The notes beneath the pieces were generated by a model, which was given only the letters and a program-made list of their open reading frames with translations, was not told where the DNA came from and did not search any database. A stretch of 64,000 nucleotides of DNA from Adenophora triphylla var. japonica (taxonomy: Eukaryota; Streptophyta; Magnoliopsida; Asterales; Campanulaceae): NCBI GenBank assembly GCA_022495995.1, contig JAFEMH010006955.1:1-64000 (forward strand), given 5' to 3'. Positions 37,278 to 49,946 of the stretch are shown piece by piece. Both the position numbers and the translations under genes were made by a program. Position 1 is the stretch's first letter. Each line of letters starts with the position of its first letter.

Positions 37278-37854
37278 CTCCCTTTGTCCCAAGTGAGTGG
37301 AGACCAAAGATTGGGCACAAGATTTAACAAAAAAGAAGGAGAGAGAATTAATGGGAGTGAGTTTGTGAGTATAAAAAGTAAATTAAGAAAGTGAATGGGT
37401 TGGCAGATTAGTACTCCCTCCGGCCACTTTTATAAGAAAAAAAATTGATTTTTTCCCACAAATATAAGAATATATTATCATTTTCAATACAAAACTCATT
37501 AAATGCAATTGTATTTAATATTATTTTTACCAAAAATATCCCTAATTAACTATTCATTTTCAAAGACAAAAAAACATTTATTACACATTTAATATGAGAA
37601 TATGATAGTAATTTTCACATGTTTTTATTACTATCAAACTACTTCAACTACATTCTTGATATGTGTCAAAGTTGTTTTTTAGCTTATAATTGAGGCCGAA
37701 GGGAGTAATTTGATTAGTGTTGTGAGTATAAAAATAAAATAGAGAGAGAATAGATGAACGAAATAATATAAAAACTTTGTCATTTTGGGTAATGCCCATT
37801 CAGATGAAACAAATATTAAAAAAAAAAATCTCCACTTACATGGAACGATGGGAG
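37278..37854. mobile_element. Compound Stowaway-like MITE, copy 6
   Basis: TA-flanked outer MITE. It contains the inner MITE at 37414-37705. Confidence 0.85.
37414..37705. mobile_element. Stowaway-like MITE, inner, copy 6
   Basis: TA-flanked with CTCCCTCCGGCC / GGCCGAAGGGAG termini. Confidence 0.88.
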
Positions 37855-38424
37855 TATGTACCAATGAGATCCATAAACTGGATACCTGAACAAATTACAA
37901 GAATATGTTGTCAATTCAGTCCTCCACCCCCCCCCACACATGAAAAAAAAAGTCTCATTATATCATTTACACTTTGAACGACCAAAATAGAATATAAAAC
38001 CACATATATTGACTACGCTCTTTGTAATTAATATCTCATTCTCCTTTTTGATCCGTCTCAAAATAAATACGTGTTGGTCAATAAGGAAAAAACATTATAG
38101 CAATTTCAACATGATACAATCATTGTCGATAGATAGAGCACATCATTCAAAAAGTTGACAAGTTGATCAAATTCCACATACATATATTGTGGGATGGACG
38201 GAGTATATTTTGGGTAATATTATCCATTCAATATTAAGAATATTATGGATAACTATTTTCATAAAATTATAACAATAGCTCAATATTCATACAATTTGGT
38301 ACCAAAGAAAATCTGGCATTTTCTTTAAGACATGGAAAGAGCAATTATGCACATATTATAAAGTTGATGTAGCATCCTTATCCCTAAGAATTAATTACTT
38401 TCACCAAATTGCATACCAAATTTT

Positions 38425-38434
38425 CTATATAAAT
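38425..38434 (+). promoter_or_regulatory. TATA box of the repeat-unit transcription unit, copy 6
   Basis: CTATATAAAT, 25 bases before the ATG at 38459. With that short spacing transcription might start at or just after the ATG, which weakens the case for translation from it. Confidence 0.5.
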
Positions 38435-38458
38435 ACACTTTTCCGCATTCAAGAAACC

Positions 38459-38824
38459 ATGGCAAAAGACCTATCCATGGTGGAGAAAAAATTCAAAATA
38501 ATAGAGCGGAAGACAAAGATAAAGAGAGAGGGAGTGGGGGGAGAGAGAGAGGGAGAGAGAGAGAGAATTGCACCTTCTCTGGTTAGTACTTTTTTCTAAG
38601 ACCGTGTTCGTAATTTATTATATTTATTTTCAAAATGAATTGAATAGAAAAACCCCTTAGTATGAGTGAATCTCTTTGTTGAATTAATTAAATATGGATT
38701 ATGGATTAACTAATAGTGATGGTTATTTTTGCAGGAAAAGGGATGTGTTCGTTGTTCATGGCATTTCAAGAGTTGGAGTTTGGTCGTTCACAAGCCCCAC
38801 CGTCTCTCCAGCCCCACCCTCTAA
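38459..38824 (+). CDS. Candidate two-exon small gene of the repeat unit, copy 6
   Basis: Exon 1 is 38459-38581 (41 codons), the intron 38582-38734 (153 bases, GTTAGT to TTTTTGCAG) and exon 2 38735-38824 with TAA, giving 70 residues. The start context AACCATGGC is close to the plant optimum. The product begins MAKDLSMVEKKFK, continues through a microsatellite-encoded Arg/Glu/Gly stretch, and ends with a short Cys/Trp segment (KGCVRCSWHFKSWSLVVH). I recognise no family. Exon sizes in copies 2, 3 and 6 differ by multiples of three and keep the same frame; other copies do not. The unusually short TATA-to-ATG distance and the simple-sequence coding stretch argue for caution, and a spliced non-coding RNA is a serious alternative. 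Confidence 0.33.
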
Positions 38825-40936
38825 CACCGGTGACAACTCCACTCGAGAAATCTACACATGGAGTTTTACGACATAACCATGAGGCTGTGGATATTCCGGT
38901 ATCGTAACTGGAATAGCATTGGACTATTTGCTTTCACTAGGGTTAGGACTCAGTTTGTAAAGGAGAACAGAAAGAGTTTAGACTTCTGGGGTGCAAGTAA
39001 ATTGAAATTGAAGAACAATTTTATACCTATAAACATGTTTCTGGCCTCAGCCTTTTGTAAGCAAGCTAGGCTAGGATGAGTTGGTTAATTTTCCTAGTGA
39101 TGACTTAGATGTCAATAGACTTCATTGTAATTAATCCTAGTAATGGCTCTTGTAAATATTTTTGAAGTTTTTGATTTTCATTATTTTACACTTCTCTATA
39201 TATATGGCGATACTAATTTGATACTATTAACATGCTTGGAGAAGCAACACCTCTTCTTCATGGTGTGATCTAGTAAAAAATGTGATGCTACTGTGTCTGA
39301 CAACATTGTTTCCAAAACATTTGCCTGAAATCAAACTTTGCCGACGACCACAAAAAAATCACACTGGAATTAAGCGAGGACATTAGCCACTAACATATTA
39401 TGACATAAGATTTATGTAGACCGTTGATTAAAACAAATAATGCTATACCAAAATGTATTTGTGTCATTGACTACAAACAAATTTCGTAGTAATTAAGAAA
39501 TTAGATGAGTCACTCTTAAAATCAATTGTTTATAAGGAAAGTGGCCAAGGATCTTTATATGTTACAGGCTTGCCAATTCTCGATTTTGGATAATGTATCT
39601 CACAGTCACTAACCACTATTTATTAAATACGGGAAAAGGTAAATATGTAAAATTATAGTTCACACTTTTAATCCTCTAGGTCTCTTTCAAAATTATAAGG
39701 GGTCAAAGGATTGATTTGATGGTATAGATTTAACTTAACAATCATCTCTACATATAGTCATCTAGATATTTAATATAATTCTTTCATCATTATAATTGAT
39801 CTGTACAATTTAGATCATTTTAATTCAGTAGTATGTATAGTTTTATTATGCAAGTGAAGATGTTTCATGAATGGTTTTTCATATGGAGAGTATAAAATTT
39901 TCTTACGTATTGCCTTTTTCAACATAATATTAATTTTTGAATTTACCTCCTCGATTTTACAAGCTGTTGATTTGATTTCTTGCTTTAATTTTAATGTATA
40001 GCTTATCATTTGCTGCCATTTGATTTTAAGATTAAAGTTTTTCTTTCTCTGTTTGAAGAGCAAATGAATAAACATGTTGCTAAAATAAGCTAGATTAAAT
40101 GAGGGTATGTTACGAATAACCCATAGCTTTTGGATGGTATGCATTGTTGTTCAATCAATGGTCGAGAAGACGAGAAACGGTGGAAGAAGACTTTGGAAGA
40201 ACAACGACCAATTATTTTCTTTATACTCTTATTGGTGAGTTTTGAACATTAATTGGACTCCAATCTACGATTGATCCCTAATATTTTGACCCTAATTTGT
40301 CATTTGCCCAAAGAAATAAGGAATTTAATCGGTGTTATGTGTTAGACAGGTTGAGGACCCCAACTTGATATTTTGTGTGGTTTAGTAACTTATGTCATTT
40401 TTTTGCATTGAAAGTATCTAGATACTTAGTTCAATGGACGTCACTACGACCTACACTAGCAAAAATTTCGTTAAAAACCCATATGCTTCATCATGGCCCT
40501 AGGCTCGATAATAATTTATTAAAACCATTTTGGATGCATGGATTCTAAATTAACATATAATTGTCCCAAAAAAAAAAAATACGGTAATATGACCTAGCTC
40601 GATAAAGAAATAAAAAGAATATGCGGATCAATTTCTTGCTACATGTTTATCAAGTTTCTTGACTTATAACCATATAAATACTTCAAATATTTTCAATAAC
40701 ATTCTAAGTTATCATACTTCATACCTTTTCTATTTTCTTATCAGGATCATGATTTAAACTTTTATTCATGTAGTCTCTTCCACATTGGCATACCAATAAC
40801 TCCCTAAAATAGATGGATATTAGATTGCTAGTATCGAATGCTGTAAATCAACATAGAAAAAGATAATTATGTAAGAAATGTATGGGGGTGATATCACAAG
40901 ATTATAATAGAACTCTCATATATTATCTAAATCATA

Positions 40937-41505
40937 CTCCCTTTGTCCCAAGTGAGTGGAGACCAAAGATTGGGCACAAGATTTAACAAAAAAGAAGGAG
41001 AGAGAATTAATGGGAGTGAATTTGTGAGTATAAAAAGTAAATTAAGAAAGTGAATGGGTTGGCGATTAGTACTCCTCCTGCCACTTTTATAAGAAATAAA
41101 TTTGATTTTTCCCACAAATATAAGAATATATTATCATTTTCAATACAAAACTCATTAAATGCAATTGTATTTGATATTATTTTTACCAAAAATATCTCTA
41201 ATTAAATATTCATTTTCAAAGACAAATAAACATTTATTACACATTTAATATGAGAATATGATAGTAATTTTCACATGTTTTTATTACTATCAAACTACTT
41301 CAACTACTTTCTCGATATGTGTCAAAGTTGTTTTTTAGCTTATAATTGAGGCCGAAGGAGTAATTTGATTAGTGTTGTGAGTATAAAAATAAATTAGAGA
41401 GAATAGGTGAAAGAAATAGTATAAAAACTTTGTCATTTTGGGTAATGCCCATTCAGATGAAACAAATAATAAAAAAAAATCTCCACTTACATGGAACGAA
41501 GGGAG
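40937..41505. mobile_element. Compound Stowaway-like MITE, copy 7
   Basis: TA-flanked outer MITE. It contains the inner MITE at 41072-41360. Confidence 0.84.
41072..41360. mobile_element. Stowaway-like MITE, inner, copy 7
   Basis: TA-flanked; the ends are slightly altered (CTCCTCCTGCC and GGCCGAAGGAG). Confidence 0.82.
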
Positions 41506-42105
41506 TATGTACCAATGAGATCCATAAACTGGATACCCGAACAAATTACAAGAATATGTTGTCAATTCAATCCTCCACCCCCCCACACATTAAAAAAAAG
41601 TCTCATTATATCATTTACACTTTGAACGACCAAAATAGAATATAAAACCACATATATTGACTACGCTCTTTGTAATTAATATCTCATTCTCCTTTTTGAT
41701 CCGTCTTAAAATAAATACGTGTTGGCAATAAGGAAATAACATTATAGCAATTTCAACATGATACAATCATTGTCGATAGATAGAGCACATCATTCAAAAT
41801 GTTGACAAGTTGATCAAATTCCACATACATATATTGTGGGATGGAGGGAGTATATTTTGGGTAATATTATCCATTCAATATTAAGAATATTATGGATAAC
41901 TATTTTCATAAAATTAAAACAATAGCTCAATATTCATACAATTTGGTACCAAAGAAAATCTGGCATTTTCTTTAAGACATGGAAAGAGCAATTATACACA
42001 TATTATAAAGTTGATGTAGCATCCTTATCCCTAAGAATTAATTACTTTCACCAAATAGCATACCAAATTTTCTATATAAATACACGTTTCCGCATTCAAG
42101 AAACC

Positions 42106-42506
42106 ATGGCAAAAGACCTATCCATGGTGGAGAAAAAATTCAAAATATAGAGCGGAAGACAAAGATAAAGAGAGAGGGAGGGGGGAGAGAGAGAGAATTG
42201 CACCTTCTCTGGTTAGTACTTTTTTCTAAGACCGTGTTCGTAATTTATTATATTTATTTTCAAAATGAATTGAATAGAAAAACCCCTTATTATGAGTGAA
42301 TCTCTTTGTTGAATTAATTAAATATGGATTATGGATTAACTAATAGTGATGGTTATTTTTGCAGGATAAGGGATGTGTTCGTTGTTCATGGCATTTCAAG
42401 AGTTGTAGTTTGGTCGTTCACCGGCCCACCGTCTCTCCAGCCCCACCCTCTAACACCGGTGACAACTCCACTCGAGAACTCTACAGGTTGAGTTTTACGA
42501 CATATC
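42106..42506 (+). pseudogene. Candidate small gene of copy 7, broken
   Basis: The TATA box (about 42072) and ATG (42106) are intact. One base is missing near 42144 (AAAATATAG where others have AAAATAATAG), which gives an in-frame stop after 14 codons. The donor GTTAGT (42212) and acceptor (42362-42364) are intact, so a spliced RNA is still possible. Confidence 0.25.
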
Positions 42507-43387
42507 CATGAGGTTGTGGATATTCCGGTATCGTTACTGGAAGAGCATTGGACTATTTGCTTTCACTAGGGTTAGGACTCAGTTTGTAAAGGAGAATAGA
42601 AAGAGTTTGGAAGCTTCACGGGGTGCAAGTAAATTGAAATTGAAGAACAATTTTATACCTATAAACATGTTTCTGACCTCAGCCTTTTGTAAGCAAGCTA
42701 GGCTAGGATGAGTTGGTTAATTTTCCTAGTGATGACTTAGATGTCGATAGACTTCATTGTAATTAATCCTAGTAATGGCTCTTGTAAATATTTTTGAAGT
42801 TTTTTATTTTCATTATTTTACACTTTTCTATATATATGGCGATACTAATTTGATACTATTAACATGCTTGGAGAAGCAACACCTCTTCTTCATGGTGTGA
42901 TCTAGTAAAAAATGTGATGCTACTGTGTCTTGACAACATTGTTTCCAAAACATTTGCACAAATCAAACTTTGCCGACGACCACAAAAAAAATCACACTGG
43001 AATTAAGCGAGGACATTAGCCACTAACATATTATGACATAAGATTTATGTAGACCGTTGATTAAAACAAATAATGCTATACCAAAATGTATTTGTGTCAT
43101 TGACTACAAACAAATTTTGTAGTAATTAAGAAATTAGATGAGTCACTCTTAAAATCAATTGTTTTTAAGGAAAGTGGCCAAGGATCTTTATATGTTACAG
43201 GCTTGCCAATTCTCGATTTTGGATAATGTATCTCACAGTCACTAACCACTATTTATTAAATACGGGAAAAGGTAAATATGTAAAATTATAGTTCACACTT
43301 TTAATCCTCTAGGTCTCTTTCAAAATTATATGGGGTCAAAGGATTGATTTGATGGTATAGATTTAACTTAACAATCATCTCTACATA

Positions 43388-43523
43388 TAGTCATCTAGAT
43401 ATTTAATATAATTCTTTCATCATTATAATTGATCTGTACAATTTAGATCATTTTAATTCAGTAGTATGTATAGTTTTATTATGCAAGTGAAGATGTTTCG
43501 TGAATGGTTTTTCATATGGAGAG
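43388..43523. repeat. 3.65-kb tandem repeat, copy 8, truncated
   Basis: Only the first 136 bases remain before Copia element B starts at 43524. The continuation of the unit is not found on the far side of the element. Confidence 0.92.
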
Positions 43524-44753
43524 TGAAAGGCCCTTTGTTAATATGCAGATGATCAGATAGCTATGGTATTGGCTTAGCTGTCAGATGATAGTTGAATTGT
43601 GCAGCGTAATAAGAGAGATTTGAAATAATGGTAGGACAACAAACACAAAGAAATAATGCAAGTGTGTGAATGTGATTGCAAAAATATAATAACACAGAGA
43701 ATTTAAAGTGGTTCAGAGTTCACTCCTCCTACATCCACCCCCACTGTCAAACTTGACAAGTGAGATCAATTTTATTATAATCTTTAATCAACAAAAATTA
43801 CAAATGATTGATTCAGGCAAGTTCCTTGAACTTCCTCTTCCTAATTAGTACAGTCAACTAGGGATACACTTAAAGTACAGTCTTAATTGTTTTTACAACT
43901 TGAAGTACAGTCTCAAGATTTTACAAAATAACTAATACACTCAAAGTACGAGTCTTGAGTGATTACAAACGATTCTACACCTAAAGTACAGTCTTAGGTT
44001 TTGGGGTTTGTGAATTAACACACTTTGGGGTTGTTTGTTGTTGGTGAAGAGGTTTAGGGGTGAAGGTTTTGGTTTGGAACGGGGTTTTAAAGGTGAGGAT
44101 TGGTGTGTGTGTGTGTGGATTACGGGAGGTGTGTGTGGGTGTGTGGAAAGGGTTTTTGGTAGGAAAATGAGTATTTTTCAGTGGTTTTGTTAGGGGAAGA
44201 ACTCCTCTATTTATACCCTTCAATGTAGCCGTTGGAATATGACTGCGGCTACATTAATGAGCTTTGACTGGTCTTTGTCCCACTTGTCCACATGCGGGTC
44301 TTCATGAGTCGCTTGAGGCATGAGCTTGAACCGAGAACTTCTAGAAGGTCTTGAGTGGTCTTCATTGGTCTTCATTGATGGACTTGATAGGCATGTGAAG
44401 ATGCGGGATCTAACTTGGTTGAGTTTGTGGTAACATGGTGTGAGCGGGGAGATGGTGTCGAGGGGCTGAAGTCATAGCTGTCGAGATCATGGCAAGGCTT
44501 AGCTATCGAGAGAGGATCTCTAATAAGGACCGAGATGCACTTGATGATCTTGATGACTTAGAGAGTGACTATGATTCATGTTTTTGATTGATTGTAAACA
44601 TTGTATAAGGGAGAATCATAACTGTCGAGACTCATAGCTATCAAAGTGAAGAATTATGACTGATTACATCTTTTGATATAAACCCTGTTCTATATATATA
44701 TTCCTTTATCAAAACCAACTAACTAAGACATTGATCAAAGTTAGGTCCTAACA
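43524..44753 (-). repeat. 3' LTR of Copia element B
   Basis: 1230 bases, TGAAAGGCCC to GTCCTAACA on the plus strand. An inverted TATA box (TCTATTTATACC) lies near 44207. The stem-loop array is at 43840-43998. Confidence 0.93.
43840..43998 (-). other. Stem-loop array in the Copia B 3' LTR
   Basis: Five inverted repeats in the reverse order of those in element A, with plus-strand loop AGTACAGTC. The unit near 43940 has AGTACGAGTC, one of the CAG-type changes. Confidence 0.72.
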
Positions 44754-44768
44754 ATTTCCCCCTTTTTG
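44754..44768 (-). other. Polypurine tract of Copia B
   Basis: ATTTCCCCCTTTTTG on the plus strand, adjoining the 3' LTR. Confidence 0.85.
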
Positions 44769-44986
44769 GTAAAGGAAGATTTATTTAGAACATGTTTTCA
44801 CAATTGATAAGAGAAATAATAAAAGAAGTAATCCAAGGAATCATATCGAGCAAGGTAATCAAAATGATATTGAATACTTGGAATTAATCTCGGGATGAGA
44901 AGAGTTCACAAAATGCTTGTCATACAACCGAGGCAAACATAACATATTGTTTTTAACCAAAAAAAATTGTTCCATAACAAATACAA

Positions 44987-47900
44987 TTATTCATCGCCCA
45001 ATTGATCATAGAATTCATCTCTTTCTTGCACGGTGATAGAATCGATTTCTTTCATCCTCTAGCTCTCTTCTCATTTCGAGGCTCAACTCCTCTAGAAGAA
45101 CTCATTGTTCCATTCCCAGGACATCCTTTCATCATACTTGAAGTATTTGTCTTCCTTTGACTTCGCTGAGATCTTTTAAAGGGCATTTGATCATTTCGAT
45201 TCTCATTGTGCCCCACAAATGTTTCTTCTTGTTCCTGGTTTTCTTGTTCTTCAAGGGCACACTTTGGATTGATCTGGTTGTGGTAGGGCGATACTTGAGC
45301 ATTAGTGAAGGAATGAGTGAATTGCCGAGGAGGGTTGGAAACTATAGGGGATGGAAATATTGTTGGAGAGTCTTGATCGGGGCTTGAGGGAGCATCATTA
45401 TCACTATCATCATCATCATTTGTCGAGTCCGAGGAAAGATCAATAACGATTACGCTCTGCTTTGGTGACGGCAATGGAAGATCTGAATTCTTTGATCTCG
45501 GGAATAGAGACCAAGTCTTTGAAATGAGAGTTTTCATTGGGTGAGGTGAAGTTAATAGGATCTACGGTGATGAAGGGTGAAAGGTAGGGCTCAATTCTGG
45601 ATTAAGAGTTGGGGAAAAGATGTTGACGGTTTTGCTTAATAAAAGCATAATGGCACACTTTTGTTCAAACAGTGAAAGGAAAAGTGTTTTTGCAAGGTCA
45701 ATGCACGGGGTGAAGACTAAACCCTTTGGCATATACAAGCATGAATTGAGTGATGGAGAGATGAGTTGGTGAAAAGAACTTCCCAATCAAGAAGAGTATT
45801 GGGAGTGATGAACTTTGGGAAGGATGGGATTTGATGAACAAAGTTGGAGGTGGATGAGGTTCTTGACACTTTGCCACTTTTTCATAGGCAAAGAAAACTA
45901 ACCCTGCAAGGTTTCTTGCTACCACAATCAAACCATTTCTTGACAGTTCCCGAGAATTTTGGATAGGTGAAGGGATTTGCTATTTACGGGATGTGAGTTA
46001 CATGGGGTAACCTTGTCCTTCTTTGCTTTGATGGAAGACATAGAGAAATCAATGCCACGGCTAAGCATCCAAGGTTCCCTTTTGGGAAGGAAGGATTGAT
46101 TTGGATTTGGAGGAATAGAATGACTTGGAGGCGTGAGGTTTTCAAGGAATGGGATCACTATCGATATGTCTTGACCTTGTCCGGCCCAGTATTGGACTTT
46201 GTGGAGAGGCTTCAAAAAGGTTCATTTTCGGGAATTGGAGAAGTTGGCTTGGAAGGTGCGAGAGGGTTGGGTTGAAATGGTTGGGATTGACTCGGAGGTT
46301 TGGCCAAGACTTTGATTAAGAGAGAGTGAAGTGAATTGAGATTTAAGGAGATTCAAGGCTGCCCTTACTTCACTTTTGGCCAACCTTTTCTCAAGGATAG
46401 CTATCATAGCTTCCTCATTTTCTTGAGTTCCATCAAGCACAAGGCCTTTGCAAGCATTCACAATTGATTCTCCTTTTGAGACAAGAATGGGATTAATCTC
46501 AACTCCAACCTTCTTGAGATTTTGAATGACCTTAGAAGTATTATCAAGATTCCCCCTTTCAATTTCAACGGTTGGGGCGGGATCATTTACGAGTTCGGTC
46601 TCGGGAATGGAAGGGAAGGTATGGCTATCTACATTCATAGTTTGTCACCTTGGGGTTTCTAGATGACTCACCTGGTCCACTTCTTTTCTTCATTAACCTA
46701 AGTCGAGTTCATCTAGGGCCACTACTGATTCTTCCTCACTTAGAATATCCTTAAGATACAAAAGAACGGCCTTTTCGGTGTCGGGGTTTCCATCCAACTC
46801 AATAGCCTCAATTGCTCTCAGGATTTTAGCTAACTGTTGAGGTTGGGTAGTGGGGATATTCTCATCAATGTTCCCCCTTAAAGGTTGCTTATCTAATGGT
46901 TCTTTGAGATTGAGGATAGCTTGATGGGTGATTGATGACTGAGTGGGTGTGGATGACTTATCCACTCTTGGACTGACAGAAGTGGATTTTGGGGAAATGG
47001 AAGGGGTAGATATTTTGGTTTTCTTTGATTTGGGAGCTTTCTTTTCAAGTTTTCTTTTCTTTGGTAATGATTTAGAAGGAATGGTTAAGGAGGATTGTAC
47101 CTTGGATCTGGTAGGTATGTCATTTGGAGGATAGCCTGAGAGGTTGCTTTCCTTTGTGAAGGGTTTTGGATAGGGCAAGAGCTACCTGAAGCTCTTGAGG
47201 ATCTATGTTAGCATCACCGACATCATCTTGATCCATAGTGTCAACCTCATGGCTATCAACATCACCTCTTTCTTCAACATTCTTAGCATGGGTGTCGGAG
47301 ATGGTTCCTTCACCGTCGCCCATCGGATCATCCTTGCTTTTGCTCTTTTTGCTAGGAGATACCACAGTCCTTTTTAGCACTCCAGTTTTCTTGACATTGG
47401 TCTTTACTCCTCTTTTTATTCTCCTACTTGTAGCCAAAGCTATCAACTCTTTCCAATGATTAAGCTTTATTCTTGTTTCTTCAAGCATCTTTTCTTGGGC
47501 TTCTTTGAAACTTTCAAGTGCTCATATCATCTCGGCCTCTCATAACAATTCCTTTCTTTTGTTTCAATGAAAAGGTTCTTTCATTGAAACATCTTGTCTC
47601 TGACGGCTTCACTGTCTTCACCATTTCTTGGATAGAGCGGGTTTGAGCTTTGGAATTAGAACTTCAAGAATTCCACTCATGAATTTGAAGTTGTTCATCC
47701 TTCCACCTTGCTTCTTGAATTTGAGAGTAGAGGATGAGGCTGCAAGTTGGAAATTGTGGAGAAGGACAATGCACCAATTTGTATCCTTGGTCATTAGGTG
47801 AGCATCTGCTTCCACTCATTTGATCCCATTTGGTCAAATGAGGATTGCTTGCCATCAATGGCTTTGTTGACCACATCCATCGGTGTTGACTTGAAGATAT

Positions 47901-48330
47901 CATCTTTGTTTTTCACCATAGCTTTGTCTTGAACGGCTTTGAAGTCGGTGATTTTAACACCAAGAAATTTTTCATATCTTTGTCTTTAATCTTTCGATCC
48001 TCTATCCCATATATTTTTCACAAGATCTTCTTTATTTGGGATTCCATAGACATCACTAACCATTTCTTGAGTGATAGTTATCTCTACATTTTCTATGGTG
48101 GCGGTTATTGAATTATCTTCATTGTTTCTTCTTCCTACCAAATAAATTTCTCTGCCATAGTTCTTCATAAATTGGGGGTTTAGCTCCCATAAAATCAAGT
48201 AATTCATTTACCTCAAGAAGTTCTTTGATGAGGATTCCAACTTCGAGTCATAGAAGTTGGGTTTGATGAAGTAACCATGAGCATCCGGGTACATTGCTTT
48301 TAGATGATGCCATTGATGCTTGAAAAAGAA
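44987..48330 (-). pseudogene. Third (extra) ORF region of Copia B
   Basis: Counterpart of 29728-33024 with longer open stretches, at 45052-45537, 46222-46638, 46693-47178 and 47120-47488. The N-terminal part (47986-48207) contains GREIYLVG and VEITITQEMVSDVYGIPNKE, again resembling a plant transposon-associated domain. The middle is Lys/Pro/Ser-rich. The stretch at 45698-45931 contains ARNLAGLVFFAYEK, and the C-terminal part contains an acidic Ser/Asp run (about 45400-45440). The stop is TAA at 44987-44989. The function is unknown; its preservation in both elements suggests it was under selection in the family. Confidence 0.62.
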
Positions 48331-49946
48331 TTAGGGTTGGAGAAATACGATGGTAGATTGGAGAGGGAAAGAGAAGAAATTTAAACGAGGGTTAAGGAAA
48401 TAGGAATTTTGGTGATTGCGAAGAGAGAGAGAGATAAATGATGAGTGGAGAGTGGGTTTTAATGAGCATTGGGGGTTTCAAAGTTAAGTAAGTGTTCATA
48501 TGAACAGTGGTTTACCCTTCCCCACGTTGAGACATTAATTCCCACAAAACACAAGAAGAACATTCTCTTTTTCAAGGAGATTTGCAGTGGAAGAGGCGGC
48601 GAAGGAAGTGACAATTGTGAGCAATTAACACGATCAAATCACTTAAAGTTTGCTTTAACCTAGCTGTTGAAAGAAATCTCGATTAAGTCTAGTTTGAATG
48701 ATGATGGTCGTACGAGATAGCTAGGTGAAAATTTGCCTATAAAACAATGAAAACTTCAGAGGAAAATTATTCGATTGATTTACAAACACAAATGGGAAGA
48801 TTTTCTTCAAAGTTTAATCCAAAGGTTATGGCTCAAACAGCAAAACAATTGGTCTTTGGGAAATATTGTGAGGATGATTTGATGAGTGATGAGATGGAGA
48901 TAGAGAGAGAGACTTTCAATATTGTTGAAAGTTCGAGAGAGTGAATGATAAGGGTAAGAACAAGAGAGTGAGAGTTGATGAAGACATACGAGATGTCAGG
49001 CGAGGTAGCTGTCGGAGAGAAAGATTGACAGTAGAGAGGGAGAAGGAATAAGGCTTTTTGGGAAAACAATTAAAGTTGATCAAGGAGAGTCAAGTAAGGG
49101 AAGGAGTAAGGTAGAAAGGGTATATACATTGGGGGAGTTGGTTAAGCAAGACGAGCTCGCATGCCTATGGAGAGGGCTTAGGCCGTCAAGAAGAAGGTTG
49201 AGCAAGATAAGCTTTATACACCTGTGAGCAGGATTCACTCTCTCCGGGAGTTGGTTTGTTGGAAGGGAGAGGAGATAACTTTGCTGAAGTGCATGTATCT
49301 CCTTCTTCAACAATATCATACCTATTCAACCAAAGTTATGCCAGGTTGTTTTAGCCCTGTCAGAGTTCCAGCTGTGGAGAGAGAAGAGTCAAGAGCTAGC
49401 CAACCATTTGCTGTTGCTGGGAATGGTTCTTATTCTGGAGATTTCAGCTTTGTGACACCAATGGAGGGTTTGCTTCAACCTTATGATGCAGTTGAAGAAT
49501 GGTGGCCATGGAGAGCAAGTCCTTCTCTTCAATATTCAAATCACTTCAATTGATCCTTCTCGGAGAGGCACCCAGTATGGTTGCAAAGGTATCATCAGAC
49601 CTTGCAGTCTACTCAGGAGGCTAGGTGTGAAGGAATGAGTGCTGGTGGAGGATCTGGAGAGACAGTGACATTTCCTAAGAATGTCTGACAGCTAAGGTAA
49701 AGATTTGAAGAGGAGAGCTGGTTCTGGAGATTGTTTGGTTTTAAGGAAGTTTTTGGTGAGTGAATGCAGATGAAAGAGAGAGGGATTTCATAGTTTGTTG
49801 TATGTTTTTGTTTTTGTTTTTGTTTTTCATGACTTTTGCATAGATAGCTATCAGAAATGTTTTTGAGGGAATAGCTGTCTGGCTTCATTGTGACAGCATT
49901 GCCCTGAATTATGTAAGCCTCCTTTTTATTTATGAAGAACAACCTT
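48331..49946 (-). other. Spacer between pol and the third ORF of Copia B
   Basis: Matches the spacer of element A. No recognised gene. GA-rich tracts (48400-48440, 48895-48975) and TAGCTGTC-type motifs (49010, 49685, 49850, 49875) are the visible features. Confidence 0.6.

Larger units (their letters stand above)
36094..39764. repeat. 3.65-kb tandem repeat, copy 6
   Basis: 3671 bases, no large insertion. The first half shares variants with copy 4 (CTCGAATATACTATTG at 36602). It is the best preserved full-length copy of the unit for the candidate gene. Confidence 0.95.
39765..43387. repeat. 3.65-kb tandem repeat, copy 7
   Basis: 3623 bases. It shares variants with the middle and end of copy 4. 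CAG/CTG differences cluster at 40160-40460 and 42420-42620. Confidence 0.95.

Noticed and set aside
43981..44223. 80-codon Thr/Pro/His-rich frame on the minus strand in the Copia B LTR
   Set aside because: It lies in the LTR leader, rich in CACACA and CCAAAACC runs, and is not kept in the other LTRs.
44987..48330. Third ORF as a true envelope gene
   Set aside because: No signal peptide, fusion segment or membrane anchor is visible. Position alone does not support the name.
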